From NCBI GenBank assembly GCA_037446605.1, contig JBBIIE010000053.1, positions 1 through 19,515 on the forward strand: a DNA stretch of 19,515 nt, in the 5' to 3' direction. Positions within the stretch are counted from its first letter, which is position 1. The number at the start of each line of letters is the position of its first letter. A program made the translations under genes and the position numbers. The notes under the pieces were generated by a model. The model was not told where the DNA came from. It made no database searches and was given only the letters and a program-made list of their open reading frames with translations. The DNA comes from JANXAZ01 sp037446605. GTDB taxonomy: Bacteria; Pseudomonadota; Alphaproteobacteria; Geminicoccales; Geminicoccaceae. Below are positions 6,446-15,088 of the stretch, piece by piece.

Positions 6446-9412
6446 GTGGCCGGTATCGCGACGATCCCCGCGGGCGAGCCCTTCCTCGAGGTGCTCGCCG
6501 AGCACCTGCTCGAGAGGGGTGAGGATCGGCTCGCCGAGACCCTCCTCCTCCTGCCCAGCCGGCGCGCCTGCCTCGCGGCGCGGGCGGCGTTCCTCCGGGT
6601 CGCGGAGGGTCGTCCCCTGCTCCTGCCACGCCTCTTGCCGATCGGCGAGCCGGACGAGGCCGAGCTCGTCCTCGACCCCGACATCGAGCTCGAGCTTCCC
6701 CCGGTCCTGCCGCCGCTCCGCCGCCGGCTGCTCCTCACCCGGCTCGTGCTGGCGCGCGGGGAGACCAGCCACGAGCAGGCGATCCGCCTGGCCGGCGAGC
6801 TCGAGGCGCTGCTCGACGAGCTGCAGAACGAGGAGGTCGACCTCGACCGGCTCGACGGGCTGGTGCCCGAGCAGCTCGCCGAGCACTGGCAGCGGATCCT
6901 GCGGTTCCTGTCCGTCTTGCACGAGACCTGGCCCGAGCTGCTCGCCCGGGAAGGCCTGCTGGAGCCGGCCGAGCGCCGCCGGCGGCTGCTCGACGCGGTC
7001 GCGGCGCGGTGGAGAGGCCGGCCGCCCGACCGGCCGATCGTGGCGGCCGGTGTCACCGGCACGATCCCGGCCGTGGCGCGGTTGCTCGCCGTCGTGGCCC
7101 GCCTGCCCGACGGTCTCGTGGTCCTGCCCGGCCTCGATCGCAGCCTGTCGGCCGAGGAGCGGGCGGCACTCCCGCCGGCCCACCCGCAATGGGCCCTCCA
7201 CCGGCTCCTCGATCGGCTCGACGTCCGGCCCGAGGATGTCGTGGAACTCGGGCATCCGAGGCCCGGCCCGATCGAAGCCGCCCGGACCGGCCGCGCGGCG
7301 TCGTGGCGAGGGGTCGTGCGCACGCCCACGGGCGATGCGGCGGCCCAGGCCGCGGACGAGGCACTTCCGCCCGGCGCCCTCGACGGGCTGGAGCTGCTCG
7401 AGGCGCGCGATGTCGGTGAGGAGGCGATGGCGGTCGCCATCCGCCTGCGCGAGGCCCTCGAGACGCCGGAACGGCGGGCGGTGCTCGTCACCGCCGACCG
7501 CAACCTCGCGCGCCGCGTCGCGGCCGAGCTCGCGCGGTGGCGCATCGAGGTCGACGACAGCGCCGGCACGCCGCTCGACCAGACCCCGCCCGGGACCTTC
7601 CTCCTGCTGACCGCGCGCGTGCTCGTCGAGAACGCCCCGCCCGTGCCGCTGCTGGCCGCACTCGGCCATCCGCTGGCCCAGGGTGGACTCGGCCGACGCG
7701 AGTTCCGCCGCCGGGTCCGGGCGCTGGAGCGGGCCGTTCTCCGCGGTCCCCGAACCGCCGGAGGTCTCGAAGGCCTTCTCGGAGCCCTCGGCGACCTGCC
7801 CGACGAGCGCTGGGCCGCACCCGTCGCCAGGACCGAGCTCGTCGAGTGGCTCCACTCGATCGTCGAGGCGAGCGCACCGGTCCGTGCCCTGGCCGAGGAA
7901 GCGAGCGTCGACCCGCTGCAACTCTTCGAGGCGCATCGGGCGTTCGCCGAATGGCTCGCCCGCGACGAGGCCGGCGAGCCGGGCGAGCTGTGGGCCAGGG
8001 AGGCGGGCGAGGCGGCCGCCGCCTTCGTCGCCGAGCTGCGCGAGGCCCTGCCGGTGCTGGGGGCGATCCCGCCCTCGGCCTGGCCGGCGCTCCTGGCCGT
8101 GCTCATGGGCGGTCGCGCGGTTCGCCGCCGGGCCCCGGGGCACCCGCGCCTCGCGATCCTGGGCCCGCTCGAGAGCCGGCTCGTGAACGCCGACCTCGTC
8201 TGCGTGGGTGGGCTGGTCGAAGGGGTCTGGCCCGGCACGGTCGACGCGGGCCCGTGGCTCAACCGCCGCATGCGCAAGGATCTGGGCCTGCCGCCGGTCG
8301 AGCAGGCGATCGGCATCGCCGCGCACGATCTCGTCCAGGCCGCCTCCGCCCCGGCCGTCCTCCTCTCCCGGGCGCAGAAGGACGAGACGGGCACGCCGCG
8401 GACCGCCTCGCGTTGGCTCGTACGGCTCGAGGCCGTTCTCGCCCGGGCACGGGCCCGCGAGCGTGTCCGGCAAGCGGCGGCCCGAGCCGCATGGCCGGCA
8501 CGGCTCGACGAGCCCGTAGGCCCGTGGCCACGCCCCGCACCGCGACCGGCCCCCTGCCCGCCAGCGGCGGCGCGGCCGCGCGAGTTGTGGGTGAGCGACC
8601 TGCGCGATCTCCTGCGCGACCCCTACCGCCTCTACGCCCGCCGGATCCTGGCGCTCGAGCCGCTCGATCCGATCGACGCCGAGCCCGGTGCTCCCGAGCG
8701 GGGCGTGCTGCTGCACCGCGTGCTCGCCGAGTGGGTCCACCGCTGGGGCGACGTCCTGCCGGAGAACCTCGTCGAGGCGCTGCGCCAGATCGGCGAGGCT
8801 CGCTTCGGTGCGGACACCCACCATCCACAGGTCCGCGCACTCTGGTGGCCGCGCTTCGAACAACTCACGCTCGCGTTCGCACGCTTGGAGAGCGAGCGAC
8901 GCCGCGGCGTCGCGCGGATCTGGGCCGAGCTCGTGGGCGAAGTCACGGTCGACGGTCCGGCCGGCCCGTTCCGGATCCGCGCCCGAGCCGATCGGATCGA
9001 GCTCGGCCGGGACGACCGGCTCGCCATCGTCGACTACAAGAGCGGCACGCTCCCCGAAAAACGAGAGGTCGAGAGCGGCCGCGAGCCGCAGCTCGTGCTC
9101 GAAGCCTGGATCGCCGCCGAGGGCGGCTTCCCGGAGGTGCCGCCCCGGCTCGCCGAAGAGCTCGTCTACCTTTCGCTGCGGACCTCCGACGGCCTGGATC
9201 CGAGCCAGGAGGTTCGCCGGTTCGCCAACGCGGGGGAGCTCGTGGATGCGGCGCGCGAGGGGGTCGCCCGGCTGCTCGCCCACTTCGCCGACCCGGCGAC
9301 GCCGTTCCGCCCGATCCCCCGACCCGAGGTTGCGCGCGGTGACGATCCCTTCGACCATCTCGCGCGCACGGCCGAGTGGTGGGGCGCGGAGCCCTCGGAG
9401 TCCGAAACGTGA
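6446..9412 (+). CDS. addB: Double-strand break repair protein AddB (alphaproteobacterial type)
   Basis: AddB is the non-motor subunit of the AddAB helicase-nuclease, which resects double-strand breaks and loads RecA. The 988-residue protein has an inactive helicase-like N-terminus (LLLPSRRACLAARAAFL in place of a real Walker A). It ends in a RecB-type nuclease domain: GVLLHRVLAEWVH, RADRIE, then AIVDYKSG with D863 and K865, and EPQLVLEAW. The final DDPFDHLARTAEWW is the usual tail of alphaproteobacterial AddB. The cysteines that hold the iron-sulfur cluster in Bacillus AddB are absent. GTG is used as start, with GAGGAG at 6432-6437 eight bases upstream. The TGA overlaps the addA start (GTGA), so the two subunits are coupled. 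A near-complete antisense open frame is a high-GC artefact. Confidence 0.95.
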   Translation: MAGIATIPAGEPFLEVLAEHLLERGEDRLAETLLLLPSRRACLAARAAFLRVAEGRPLLLPRLLPIGEPDEAELVLDPDIELELPPVLPPLRRRLLLTRLVLARGETSHEQAIRLAGELEALLDELQNEEVDLDRLDGLVPEQLAEHWQRILRFLSVLHETWPELLAREGLLEPAERRRRLLDAVAARWRGRPPDRPIVAAGVTGTIPAVARLLAVVARLPDGLVVLPGLDRSLSAEERAALPPAHPQWALHRLLDRLDVRPEDVVELGHPRPGPIEAARTGRAASWRGVVRTPTGDAAAQAADEALPPGALDGLELLEARDVGEEAMAVAIRLREALETPERRAVLVTADRNLARRVAAELARWRIEVDDSAGTPLDQTPPGTFLLLTARVLVENAPPVPLLAALGHPLAQGGLGRREFRRRVRALERAVLRGPRTAGGLEGLLGALGDLPDERWAAPVARTELVEWLHSIVEASAPVRALAEEASVDPLQLFEAHRAFAEWLARDEAGEPGELWAREAGEAAAAFVAELREALPVLGAIPPSAWPALLAVLMGGRAVRRRAPGHPRLAILGPLESRLVNADLVCVGGLVEGVWPGTVDAGPWLNRRMRKDLGLPPVEQAIGIAAHDLVQAASAPAVLLSRAQKDETGTPRTASRWLVRLEAVLARARARERVRQAAARAAWPARLDEPVGPWPRPAPRPAPCPPAAARPRELWVSDLRDLLRDPYRLYARRILALEPLDPIDAEPGAPERGVLLHRVLAEWVHRWGDVLPENLVEALRQIGEARFGADTHHPQVRALWWPRFEQLTLAFARLESERRRGVARIWAELVGEVTVDGPAGPFRIRARADRIELGRDDRLAIVDYKSGTLPEKREVESGREPQLVLEAWIAAEGGFPEVPPRLAEELVYLSLRTSDGLDPSQEVRRFANAGELVDAAREGVARLLAHFADPATPFRPIPRPEVARGDDPFDHLARTAEWWGAEPSESET

Positions 9413-12400
9413 GCGCCGAGGCACTTCCCGGTCCGCGGCCGCCGACCGACCAGCAGCGCCGCGCGGCCGACCCCGACCGGTCGGTGTGGGTCACCGCCAA
9501 TGCCGGCACCGGCAAGACCCGGGTCCTGACGGACCGTATCCTTCGGCTGCTCCTGGCCGGCGCCGATCCGGAGGGGATCCTGGCGATCACCTTCACGAAG
9601 GCCGCCGCCGCGGAGATGACCCAGCGCATCGAGCGCCGGCTGACGGACTGGGCGACCTTCGAGGACGGCGCGCTCGAGGCCGATCTCGAAGCGCTCCTCG
9701 GCCGCCGGGCGGGCGAGGCGGAGCGCGCCCTCGCCCGGACGCTCCTGGCCCGGATCCTCGATCTGCCGCGCGGTCTCTCGATCGCCACGATCCACGCCTT
9801 CTGCCAGACCCTTTTGCGGCGCTTCCCGATCGAGGCCGGGGTACCGCCGCATTTCGAGGCGATCGACGATCGCGATGCGGCCGAGCTGCAACGCGAAGCG
9901 GTCGCGCAGGTCCTGGCCGCCGCCGACGGCGATGTCGGCCGGGTCGGCGGCGCCGTCTCCAAACTGGCGATCTGGCTCGCCGACTCCTCGATCGAGGCGC
10001 TCTCGGGCGAAGTGCTGGCCGCGCGCACGAGGCTGCAGCGGGCCCGAGCCGCCCGGGGCGGCCTCGAAGGGCTGCTCGCGGCTGTCGCCCGGGCGCTGCG
10101 AGCCGAGCCGGGCCGCGAACCGCGCGAAGTCGTCGAGCGGGCCTGTGCCGACGGGGAGTTCGATGCCGACCGGCTCGCCCGTGCGGCCGAGGTGCTACGC
10201 GGCGGCGGCCAGCGCGACGGCGAGCGCGCCTCCAGGATCGCCGCCTGGCTCCAGGCGGTTCCGGCCGACCGGTTTCGGCTCTTCGAGGACTATGCGCGCG
10301 CCTTCGTGGGCAGCAACGGCGCGCCGCTCCAGGAGCGCTCGCTCATGAGCAAGGCGCTCGCCGACCGCCATCCCGACCTGTTGCGCGCCCTCGTCCGGGA
10401 GCAGGCCCGCATCCTCGAGGTGGACGACGCGCGGCGCCGCCAGATGGTCTACGCCAAGACGGAGGCGCTCCTCGTCTTCGCCTTCTCGATCCTCGACCGC
10501 TACGAGGAGCTCGAGAGGCATCGCGCCGCCCTCGACTTCGACGACCTGATCGACCACGCCCGCCGTCTGCTCGCGGGCTCCGGCCAGCGCGACTGGGTGC
10601 TCTTCCGGCTGGATGCCCGGATCGACCACGTCCTGGTCGACGAGGCGCAGGACACGAGCCCCGCCCAGTGGGAAATCGTCGAGCGGCTCACCGAGGAGTT
10701 CTTCGCCGGCGAGGGTGCGCGGGGAAGCCAGCGGACCCTCTTCGTCGTCGGCGACGAGAAGCAGTCCATCTACCGCTTCCAGGGCGCCGATCTGGCCAAT
10801 TTCCGGGCCGTCCGCGAGCGGCTCCGCAAGGCTGCCGAAGCCGGTCGCCGGCCGATCGAGACGGCGCTCCTCGACCGCTCGTTCCGCTCGGTGCCGGCGG
10901 TCCTGGAGCTGGTCGACGCGGTCTTCGAGGATCCGCAAGCGTGCGCGGGCGTGAGCGACGAGCCCCTGCACCATGCGAGCGAGCGTGCGGCCGAGGCCGG
11001 GAACGTCGAGCTCTGGCCGCTGGCCCTTCCGCCCGCGGGCGAGGCGCTGGCGGAGCCCTGGGCGCTGCCCGACGCGCCGACCCGGCGGGTCGAGGGCGAG
11101 CAGCTCGTGGCCGAGGCGGTCGCCCGCGAGATCGCCCGATGGCTCCACGAAGGCGAGCGCCTGCCGGCTTCCGGCCGACCGATCCGGGCCGGCGACGTGC
11201 TGATCCTGGTCAGCCGGCGGGGCACGATCCAGGAGCGGATCGTCCGCGCGCTGCGGCGGTCCGGCGTACCGGTCGCCGGCGCCGACCGGCTCGCGCTCGA
11301 GCGGCACCTCGCGGTGCAGGACCTCGTCGCTCTGGGCGAGGTCCTGCTCCTGCCCGAGAACGACCTGGCGCTCGCCTGCCTGCTCAAGAGCCCGCTCCTG
11401 GATCTGGGCGAGGCCGGGCTGTTCGAGCTCGCCCACGGTCGCGGGCGGCTCTCGTTGATGGAGCGGCTGCGGGAGCGCGCCGGTGCCGATCGCGAGGACG
11501 GGCGGTTCCGGCGCGCCTACGAGCGCCTCGAGGAGTGGCTGCGGCGGGCCGACTTCATGCCACCGTTCGAGCTCTTCACCTGGATCCTGGGTGCCGACGG
11601 CGGGCGCCGGCGGATCCTGGAGCGGCTCGGGGCGGAGGCCCTCGACCCGCTCGAGTCCTTCCTCGGCCAGGCGCTCGCCTACGAGCAGGGGCACCCGGCC
11701 TCGCTGCGCGGCTTCCTCGCCTGGTTCCGGCTGGGCGCGGGCGAGCTCAAGCGCGACCCCGAGGCACCCGGCGACCGCGTGCGGGTCTCCACGGTGCACG
11801 GCGCCAAGGGGCTCGAGGCGCCGATCGTCGTCCTGGCCGACGCCGGCCCGCACGGCCCACCGCCGCGCGGGAAGCTCCTGTGGGGCACGCACGACCACCC
11901 GGACGGCACCGCCGACCTGCCGTTCTGGCGTCCGACCGCGGCGGATCGCGAGCCGCTGACCGAGGCGCTGGTCGAGGCCGAGAAGGGCCTCGAGGCGGAG
12001 GAGAACCGCCGGCTGCTCTACGTGGCCCTGACCCGCGCGGCCGAGCGGCTGATCGTCACCGGCTGGCACAGCCGGCGGACCGCGGACGCGGTGGCACGGG
12101 GGACCGATTCGGCCGAGCTCGCGGGCTCGTGGCACGGGATCGTCCGCCGCGCCCTGGAGCGTCTCCAGGGGGTCGAGCGCGTCGAGCGGCACGGGCTCGG
12201 AGAGGCCTTCTCCGGCTCGATCCTGTGCTACCGGCGCGGGAGCCCCGCCCCGCCGACCGACCGGCCGATGGTCGGGGCGGCCGCGGAGCCCCTGCCCGAC
12301 TGGCTCGGGCGACCCGCTGCGGCCGAGCCGCGCCCGCCGCGGCCCCTGGCCCCCTCGCGGGTCCTGCCGGAGCCCGAGCCGCCCCGCCCCCTGGCGGGCG

Positions 12401-12903
12401 CCGAGACCGCCCGCCGCCGGCGCTTCGGCACGCTGGTCCACCGCCTGCTCGAGCTCCTGCCCGGCCTGCGCGAGCCCGAGCGGGCGGCCGCCCTCGATCG
12501 CTTCCTCGCCCGCTTCGCTCCCGATCTGGACCCGGACGACGCGCGACGCCTGCGCGCGACCGTGCTCGGGCTGCTCGACCGTCCCGACCTCGCCCCGCTC
12601 TTCGGCCCCGGCGCCCTGGCCGAGCAGGCGATCGTGGGGCTCGTCGGCGACGTCCCGGTGAGCGGCCAGATCGACCGCCTGCTCGTCACGCCCGAGGAGG
12701 TCGTGGCGATCGACTTCAAGACCGGCCGCCGGCCGGCGACCACGCCCGAGAGCTACCTCCGGCAGATGGCCCTCTACCATGCCCTCCTGGTGCAGCGCTT
12801 CCCGGAGCGGCGGGTTCGCTGCGGGCTTCTGTGGGCCGAGACCGGCGAGCTCGCCTGGCTCGACGCGGTGCAGCTGGCCGGCGCGCTGCCGCCCCCTCCT
12901 TGA
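9409..12903 (+). CDS. addA: Double-strand break repair helicase-nuclease AddA
   Basis: AddA is the UvrD/Rep-type 3'-5' motor and nuclease subunit of AddAB. Motifs in order across 1164 residues: Walker A ANAGTGKT (30-37, K36), Ia ITFTKAAAAEM, Ib ATIHAFCQTLL, II VDEAQDTSPAQW (D411, E412), III VVGDEKQSIYRFQGAD, V VSTVHGAKGLEAPIVVL, VI RRLLYVALTRAAERL. The C-terminal nuclease has FGTLVHRLLELL, GQIDRLL, then AIDFKTG (D1102, K1104) and YLRQMALYH. The GTG at 9409 is preferred over an in-frame GTG at 9376 because it forms the GTGA overlap with addB and leaves the standard distance to Walker A. All catalytic residues seem intact. Together with AddB it should form a working resection complex. Confidence 0.97.
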   Translation: MSAEALPGPRPPTDQQRRAADPDRSVWVTANAGTGKTRVLTDRILRLLLAGADPEGILAITFTKAAAAEMTQRIERRLTDWATFEDGALEADLEALLGRRAGEAERALARTLLARILDLPRGLSIATIHAFCQTLLRRFPIEAGVPPHFEAIDDRDAAELQREAVAQVLAAADGDVGRVGGAVSKLAIWLADSSIEALSGEVLAARTRLQRARAARGGLEGLLAAVARALRAEPGREPREVVERACADGEFDADRLARAAEVLRGGGQRDGERASRIAAWLQAVPADRFRLFEDYARAFVGSNGAPLQERSLMSKALADRHPDLLRALVREQARILEVDDARRRQMVYAKTEALLVFAFSILDRYEELERHRAALDFDDLIDHARRLLAGSGQRDWVLFRLDARIDHVLVDEAQDTSPAQWEIVERLTEEFFAGEGARGSQRTLFVVGDEKQSIYRFQGADLANFRAVRERLRKAAEAGRRPIETALLDRSFRSVPAVLELVDAVFEDPQACAGVSDEPLHHASERAAEAGNVELWPLALPPAGEALAEPWALPDAPTRRVEGEQLVAEAVAREIARWLHEGERLPASGRPIRAGDVLILVSRRGTIQERIVRALRRSGVPVAGADRLALERHLAVQDLVALGEVLLLPENDLALACLLKSPLLDLGEAGLFELAHGRGRLSLMERLRERAGADREDGRFRRAYERLEEWLRRADFMPPFELFTWILGADGGRRRILERLGAEALDPLESFLGQALAYEQGHPASLRGFLAWFRLGAGELKRDPEAPGDRVRVSTVHGAKGLEAPIVVLADAGPHGPPPRGKLLWGTHDHPDGTADLPFWRPTAADREPLTEALVEAEKGLEAEENRRLLYVALTRAAERLIVTGWHSRRTADAVARGTDSAELAGSWHGIVRRALERLQGVERVERHGLGEAFSGSILCYRRGSPAPPTDRPMVGAAAEPLPDWLGRPAAAEPRPPRPLAPSRVLPEPEPPRPLAGAETARRRRFGTLVHRLLELLPGLREPERAAALDRFLARFAPDLDPDDARRLRATVLGLLDRPDLAPLFGPGALAEQAIVGLVGDVPVSGQIDRLLVTPEEVVAIDFKTGRRPATTPESYLRQMALYHALLVQRFPERRVRCGLLWAETGELAWLDAVQLAGALPPPP

Positions 12904-12928
12904 CGCTGCCGCGGGTGCATCCTTAGCT
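12900..12928 (+). promoter_or_regulatory. Possible promoter for trxA
   Basis: TTGACG (12900-12905), 5 of 6 matches to the -35 consensus, overlaps the addA stop codon. The rare A/T patch TTAGCTAG begins after a 17-base spacer (12923) but matches the -10 consensus poorly. It could give trxA a transcript separate from addAB. This is a prediction by eye. Confidence 0.3.
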
Positions 12929-12980
12929 AGACGGGCGATGCGGGCGCCGCCCCGCGGTGCAACCACGACGGAACACGTCC

Positions 12981-13304
12981 ATGTCGGTGCTCCACGCGAG
13001 CGACACCAGCTTCGAGAAGGACGTCCTCAAGGCCGACAAGCCGGTGGTCGTCGACTTCTGGGCCGAGTGGTGCGGCCCCTGCAAGATGATCGCACCCTAC
13101 CTGGACGACATCGCCAACGAGCTCGGCGACCGCGTCCAGGTGGTCAAGGTCAACATCGACGAGAACCCGCTCACGCCGACCAAGTACGGCGTGCGCGGCA
13201 TTCCGACGCTCATGGTCTTCAAGAACGGCGCGGCGGTGGCCACCAAGGTCGGCGCCCTGCCCAAGCGCCAGCTCCAGGACTGGATCGAGCAGAGCGTCGC
13301 CTGA
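12981..13304 (+). CDS. trxA: Thioredoxin
   Basis: This is a 107-residue classical thioredoxin, the cytosolic disulfide reductant recycled by thioredoxin reductase. The active site is WCGPC (W30-C31-G32-P33-C34) in VVVDFWAEWCGPCK, and the cis-proline is P75 in RGIPTLMVFKNG. The length and both motifs match the family exactly. ATG 12981 is chosen; the in-frame GTG at 12957 would add eight residues not seen in thioredoxins. The position after addA is conserved in Alphaproteobacteria. The gene ends 15 bases before the convergent ThDP enzyme gene. Confidence 0.97.
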   Translation: MSVLHASDTSFEKDVLKADKPVVVDFWAEWCGPCKMIAPYLDDIANELGDRVQVVKVNIDENPLTPTKYGVRGIPTLMVFKNGAAVATKVGALPKRQLQDWIEQSVA

Positions 13305-13309
13305 ACCGA

Positions 13310-13333
13310 CGGCCGGCCCTCAGCGGCCGGCCG
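13310..13333. terminator. GC hairpin between convergent genes, possible bidirectional terminator
   Basis: CGGCCGGCC (13310-13318) and GGCCGGCCG (13325-13333) form a perfect 9-bp stem with a 6-base loop. It starts 6 bases after the trxA stop and covers the stop codon (13320-13322) of the opposite-strand ThDP enzyme gene. No T-run follows on either strand, so it would be a weak or Rho-assisted terminator, or an mRNA 3'-end stabiliser. Confidence 0.45.
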
Positions 13334-15002
13334 CCAGGGCCTTCTCGCGGATCTCCCTGAGCGTGGTGCGGGGCGTGATCGCCTCGGGATCGACCACGAG
13401 TTCGACCAGCGCCGGACCCGGATGGGCGAGGGCGGCCCGGATCGCCGGCTCGACCTCCGCACTGCGGGTCACGCGCTCGCCGAAGCAGCCGAAGGCACGG
13501 GCGTAGGCCGCGAAGTCGGGGTTGACGAGCTCGGTGCCCGAGACCCGGGCCGGGAACTCGCGCTCCTGGTGCATGCGGATCGTGCCGTACATGCCGTTGT
13601 TGACGACCAGCACGACGAGCCCGCGCACCCCGTGCTGGACCGCGGTCGCCAGCTCCTGGCCGGTCATCAGGAAGCAGCCGTCGCCGGCGAAGCAGACCAC
13701 CGCCCGCTCCGGGTGGACGAGCTTGGCGGCGATCGCCGCCGGCAGTCCGTAGCCCATCGAGCCCGAGGTCGGTGCGAGCTGGCTGCGGAACGGCCCGTAG
13801 CTGTAGAAGCGGTTCGGCCAAGCGCAGTAGTTGCCGGCGCCGTTCGTCACGATCGCATCGCGCGGCAGGAGCTCGGCCAGCACGCGCATCACCTCGCCCA
13901 TCTGGAGCGCGCCCGGGTGACGCGGCGGGGTCCGCCAAGCGAGGTGGGACTCGCGCAGCCGGGCGCGGTCGGCGGCCCAGGCGGGGGCGCCGGCGGGCGG
14001 GCTCAGGGCGGCGAGCGCGGCCGCGGCCGCCGGCATGCTGGCGCAGATCGCGAGCTCGGCGGCGTAGACCCTTCCGAGCTCGGCCGGATCGGGATGGACA
14101 TGGACGAGGGGTACGCCGGGCAGCGGCACGCCCAGGAGCGTGTAGCCCTGGGTGGTCATCTCGGACAGGCGCGAGCCGAGCACGAGCAGGAGATCGGCCG
14201 TGCGGATCCGCTCGACCAGCGCCGGGTTGGGGCCGATCGCGATGTCGCCCACATAGCAGCGATGCTCGTTGTCGAGCAGGTCCTGGCGGCGGAAGCCGGC
14301 CGCCACGGGCAGGTCGAACGCCTCGACGAAGCGGGCGAGGTCGGCGCAGGCGCCGGCCGTCCAGCCGCTGCCGCCGACGATCACGAAGGGTCGCTTCGCA
14401 TCGGCGAGCATCCCGCGCAGCCGCGCGAGCTTGAACGGGTCGGGCCAGATCTCGACCGTCGTCCAGACGGGTGCGTCGGCCACCGTCGCGCGCTGGTGCA
14501 GCATGTCCTCGGGCAGCGCCAGGACGACGGGCCCGGGGCGCCCGCCGAGCGCCGTCGACACCGCGTGCTGGACGAGTTCCGGGATCCGCTCCACCCGGTC
14601 GATCTCGGCGGTCCACTTGGCGATGCCGGCGAACATGCGCCGGTAGTCGACCTCCTGGAAGGCGTCGCGCTCGCGGGTGGCACCGTCGATCTGGCCGACG
14701 AACAGCAGCATGGGCGTGCTGTCCTGCTGCGCCACGTGCACACCGGCGGCGGCGTTGGTCGCACCCGGGCCGCGGGTGACGAACGCCACGCCGGGCCGGC
14801 CGGTGAGCTTGCCCACCGCCTCGGCCATCATCGCCGCCCCACCCTCCTGCCGGCAGACGACGAAGCGCGGCCGGTTGCGGCCGTGGAAGCCGTCCAGCGC
14901 CGCGAGATAGCTCTCGCCCGGAACGCCGAAGCAGAGCTCGATGCCCTGCGCCTCGAGCTGGTCGATCAGGATCCTGCCGCCGTGCCGCTCGCCGCCCGTC
15001 AT
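13320..15002 (-). CDS. Thiamine-diphosphate-dependent enzyme, acetolactate synthase superfamily
   Basis: This 560-residue protein has the three-domain fold of acetolactate synthase, pyruvate oxidase and related decarboxylases. The N-terminal Pyr domain has CFGVPGES and the catalytic glutamate E53 in VCRQEGGAAMMAEA. The middle domain carries the family's PFVIVGGSG. The C-terminal PP domain has the ThDP/Mg motif GDG (440-442) ending in NN (468-469) and then GMYGTIRMHQE. This style of sequence is common in Alphaproteobacteria as an acetolactate synthase-like protein without the IlvN regulatory subunit, and none is encoded nearby. It should act on a 2-oxo acid, but the substrate is unknown. The ATG at 15002 follows an AGGGGGCGG stretch and gives the standard N-terminus. 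It lies 86 bases downstream of the cysteine-rich gene and may share its transcript. Confidence 0.88.
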   Translation of the reverse strand: MTGGERHGGRILIDQLEAQGIELCFGVPGESYLAALDGFHGRNRPRFVVCRQEGGAAMMAEAVGKLTGRPGVAFVTRGPGATNAAAGVHVAQQDSTPMLLFVGQIDGATRERDAFQEVDYRRMFAGIAKWTAEIDRVERIPELVQHAVSTALGGRPGPVVLALPEDMLHQRATVADAPVWTTVEIWPDPFKLARLRGMLADAKRPFVIVGGSGWTAGACADLARFVEAFDLPVAAGFRRQDLLDNEHRCYVGDIAIGPNPALVERIRTADLLLVLGSRLSEMTTQGYTLLGVPLPGVPLVHVHPDPAELGRVYAAELAICASMPAAAAALAALSPPAGAPAWAADRARLRESHLAWRTPPRHPGALQMGEVMRVLAELLPRDAIVTNGAGNYCAWPNRFYSYGPFRSQLAPTSGSMGYGLPAAIAAKLVHPERAVVCFAGDGCFLMTGQELATAVQHGVRGLVVLVVNNGMYGTIRMHQEREFPARVSGTELVNPDFAAYARAFGCFGERVTRSAEVEPAIRAALAHPGPALVELVVDPEAITPRTTLREIREKALAAGR

Positions 15003-15088
15003 GCCATCCGCCCCCTGCCGCGTCCGGCGCCGAGATAGCGGCTCGGACCCGCCGCGGCCAGCGCCGGGATGGCGGGGTGCCCGACCGC

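Noticed and set aside
6440..9424. 994-residue antisense open frame covering addB
   Set aside because: It is the mirror of addB's codon bias; the plus-strand frame has clear AddB motifs and coupled neighbours, the antisense one has none.
8688..12926. 1412-residue plus-strand open frame across the addB-addA junction
   Set aside because: Its product is Arg/Ala/Pro-rich without motifs and conflicts with two well-supported genes in other frames.
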